From contig NZ_LSJI01000259.1 in the NCBI RefSeq assembly GCF_001557235.1, positions 1 through 6,934 of the forward strand: DNA of 6,934 nt, in the 5' to 3' direction. A model generated the notes under the pieces. That model was not told the DNA's origin. It ran no database searches and worked only from the letters and a program-made list of their open reading frames with translations. Position 1 is the stretch's first letter. Every line of letters begins with the position of its first letter. The stretch comes from Phenylobacterium sp. CCH9-H3 (GTDB lineage Bacteria; Pseudomonadota; Alphaproteobacteria; Caulobacterales; Caulobacteraceae). A program made the position numbers and the translations under genes. Positions 5,982 through 6,934 of this stretch are shown piece after piece.

Positions 5982-6934
5982 TCAACCCCTCGGGGGCTTG
6001 AGCATGATCACGTCCTCGCCCTGAGGCTCGGCGCGCAGGCCGTGCAGATGGCTGACCGCCAGGACGAAGGCCTCGACGTCTCCGCTGTCGAAGGCGCCGG
6101 AGACGACTTCATCGCCCAGCTCCGGCGCCTCCAGGGTGATCTTGCGGCGGCTGTAGCGGTTCACCTCGGCGATGGCGACGCGTAGCGGCACCGCATGGAA
6201 GATGATCCGCCCGTCGGTCCAGCTGGTCGCGGCCTCGAGATCGACGCGCTGGGGCGCTCCAAGGCGGCTGTTGGCGATGATCTGCTGGCCGGGCGTCAGC
6301 CGCACGGCCGGTCGGGCGGGTTCGGAGGGCCGGCGCACCTCGACGACGCCCTGGACCAGGGTGACGCGGACGTGCTCGGCGTCGCGCCGGACGTCGAAGC
6401 GGGTGCCGATGGCGCGCACCTGGGCGCCTGCGGCGTCGACCAGGAAGGGGCGTGAGGGATCGTGGGCGACCTCGAAGAAGGCCTGGCCCTTGAGCAGGCG
6501 CACGCGGCGTTGCTGGCCGTCCATGCGCGCGGAGAGGCGCGTGTCGGTGTCGAGCCGGACCCGCGAGCCGTCCTCGAGAACCACCAGGCGTTGCTCGCCC
6601 ACGCGGGTGGTCAGGGTTTCCCCCGAGACCTGGGTCCAGACGGCGAAGCCCACGCCCAGCGCCAGGATCAGCGAGAGCGCGACGGCGACCGCGACAGCGC
6701 GCGGACGGGCTCCGGCGCCGCGGCCGCGGCTGAGCGCATCGGCCACCGCGGCGTTCATGGCGGCGTCGCCGTCGAGGACGCTCGAGCGGCGCCAGGCGCG
6801 CTCGACCTCGGCATAGGCGTCGCGCCGGCCCGGCGCCTGCCGCCAGGTCCGAAACTCCTCGAGGGTGGCGGAGGAGACCGACCGGGTGTTGAGCCGCGAG
6901 AACCAGGCGGCGGCCTCCTTGAGGAGGGTTTCGT
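5982..6934 (-). CDS. fecR: FecR-family transmembrane anti-sigma regulator, N-terminus beyond right edge
   Basis: The frame is open from 6932 to TGA at 5984-5982, giving 316 residues, and no stop occurs before the edge, so the true start lies outside. The ATG at 6758 is internal: the 58 residues before it form the FecR N-terminal cytoplasmic domain (DUF4880), with KEAAAWFSRLN, FRTWRQAP and DAYAEVERAW, which binds the sigma factor. By in-window numbering, residues about 79-102 are one membrane helix (AVAVAVALSLILALGVGFAVW), about 108-200 the periplasmic FecR domain (LEDGSRVRLDTDTRL, GQAFFEVAHD, GTRFDVR), and about 243-311 the C-terminal STN-like domain (DUF4974: IIFHAVPLRVAIAEVNRYS). In this family the periplasmic end contacts the STN domain of the loaded receptor and the cytoplasmic end controls a FecI-type ECF sigma factor. 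That sigma gene is expected just upstream, off the window. The symbol denotes the family only; iron citrate is not implied. Confidence 0.92.
   Translation of the reverse strand, partial: ETLLKEAAAWFSRLNTRSVSSATLEEFRTWRQAPGRRDAYAEVERAWRRSSVLDGDAAMNAAVADALSRGRGAGARPRAVAVAVALSLILALGVGFAVWTQVSGETLTTRVGEQRLVVLEDGSRVRLDTDTRLSARMDGQQRRVRLLKGQAFFEVAHDPSRPFLVDAAGAQVRAIGTRFDVRRDAEHVRVTLVQGVVEVRRPSEPARPAVRLTPGQQIIANSRLGAPQRVDLEAATSWTDGRIIFHAVPLRVAIAEVNRYSRRKITLEAPELGDEVVSGAFDSGDVEAFVLAVSHLHGLRAEPQGEDVIMLKPPRG

Noticed and set aside
5650..5985. A 111-codon - strand frame covering the intergenic gap and the receptor N-terminus, with a hydrophobic stretch near 5855-5815
   Set aside because: I considered a frameshifted receptor start or a small membrane protein. 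The receptor's own frame has a good signal peptide and a ribosome binding site, and the alternative frame turns Arg/Pro-rich right after.
5904..6185. A 93-codon + strand frame over the gap and the fecR 3' end
   Set aside because: It is antisense to the conserved C-terminal domain of fecR and has no recognisable content.

Overview
The window is about 70% G+C and is packed with high-G+C coding sequence. Its gene content matches the lasso-peptide loci known from Caulobacterales and sphingomonads (Asticcacaulis, Caulobacter, Phenylobacterium, Brevundimonas type). I read it as an alphaproteobacterial chromosome segment, probably Caulobacteraceae. That assignment rests on gene content and composition only.

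Layout. At the left edge, on the + strand, are the last 103 codons of a lasso peptide cyclase (asparagine-synthetase-like C protein). Everything else is on the - strand, read from right to left: a FecR-type transmembrane anti-sigma regulator whose start lies beyond the right edge; a 132-bp regulatory gap; a 1029-residue TonB-dependent receptor with an N-terminal STN signalling domain; and, 4 bp further on, an 850-residue secreted serine hydrolase that looks like an Atxe2-type lasso peptide isopeptidase. The isopeptidase and cyclase genes converge and overlap by 110 bp at their 3' ends.

How the parts fit. The cyclase half of the locus (precursor A, leader protease B and cyclase C, with A and B presumably off the left edge) makes a threaded lasso peptide. 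The opposite-strand half looks like a detection, uptake and opening module. The receptor would bind and import the peptide and signal through its STN domain to FecR, which would release an ECF sigma factor (expected just beyond the right edge). The exported isopeptidase would cut the isopeptide bond and linearise the peptide. The layout agrees with the isopeptidase-type lasso clusters first described for astexins. The physiological purpose of making and then opening the peptide is not settled, which makes the locus interesting. The substrate cannot be read from this window because the precursor gene is absent.

Non-coding content is small. The only real gap is 5850-5981. It holds an A-rich box that may be a sigma-factor site, and a leader in which two mutually exclusive RNA helices can be drawn around the receptor's ribosome binding site. 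I see no tRNA, rRNA, CRISPR array, insertion sequence or canonical intrinsic terminator.
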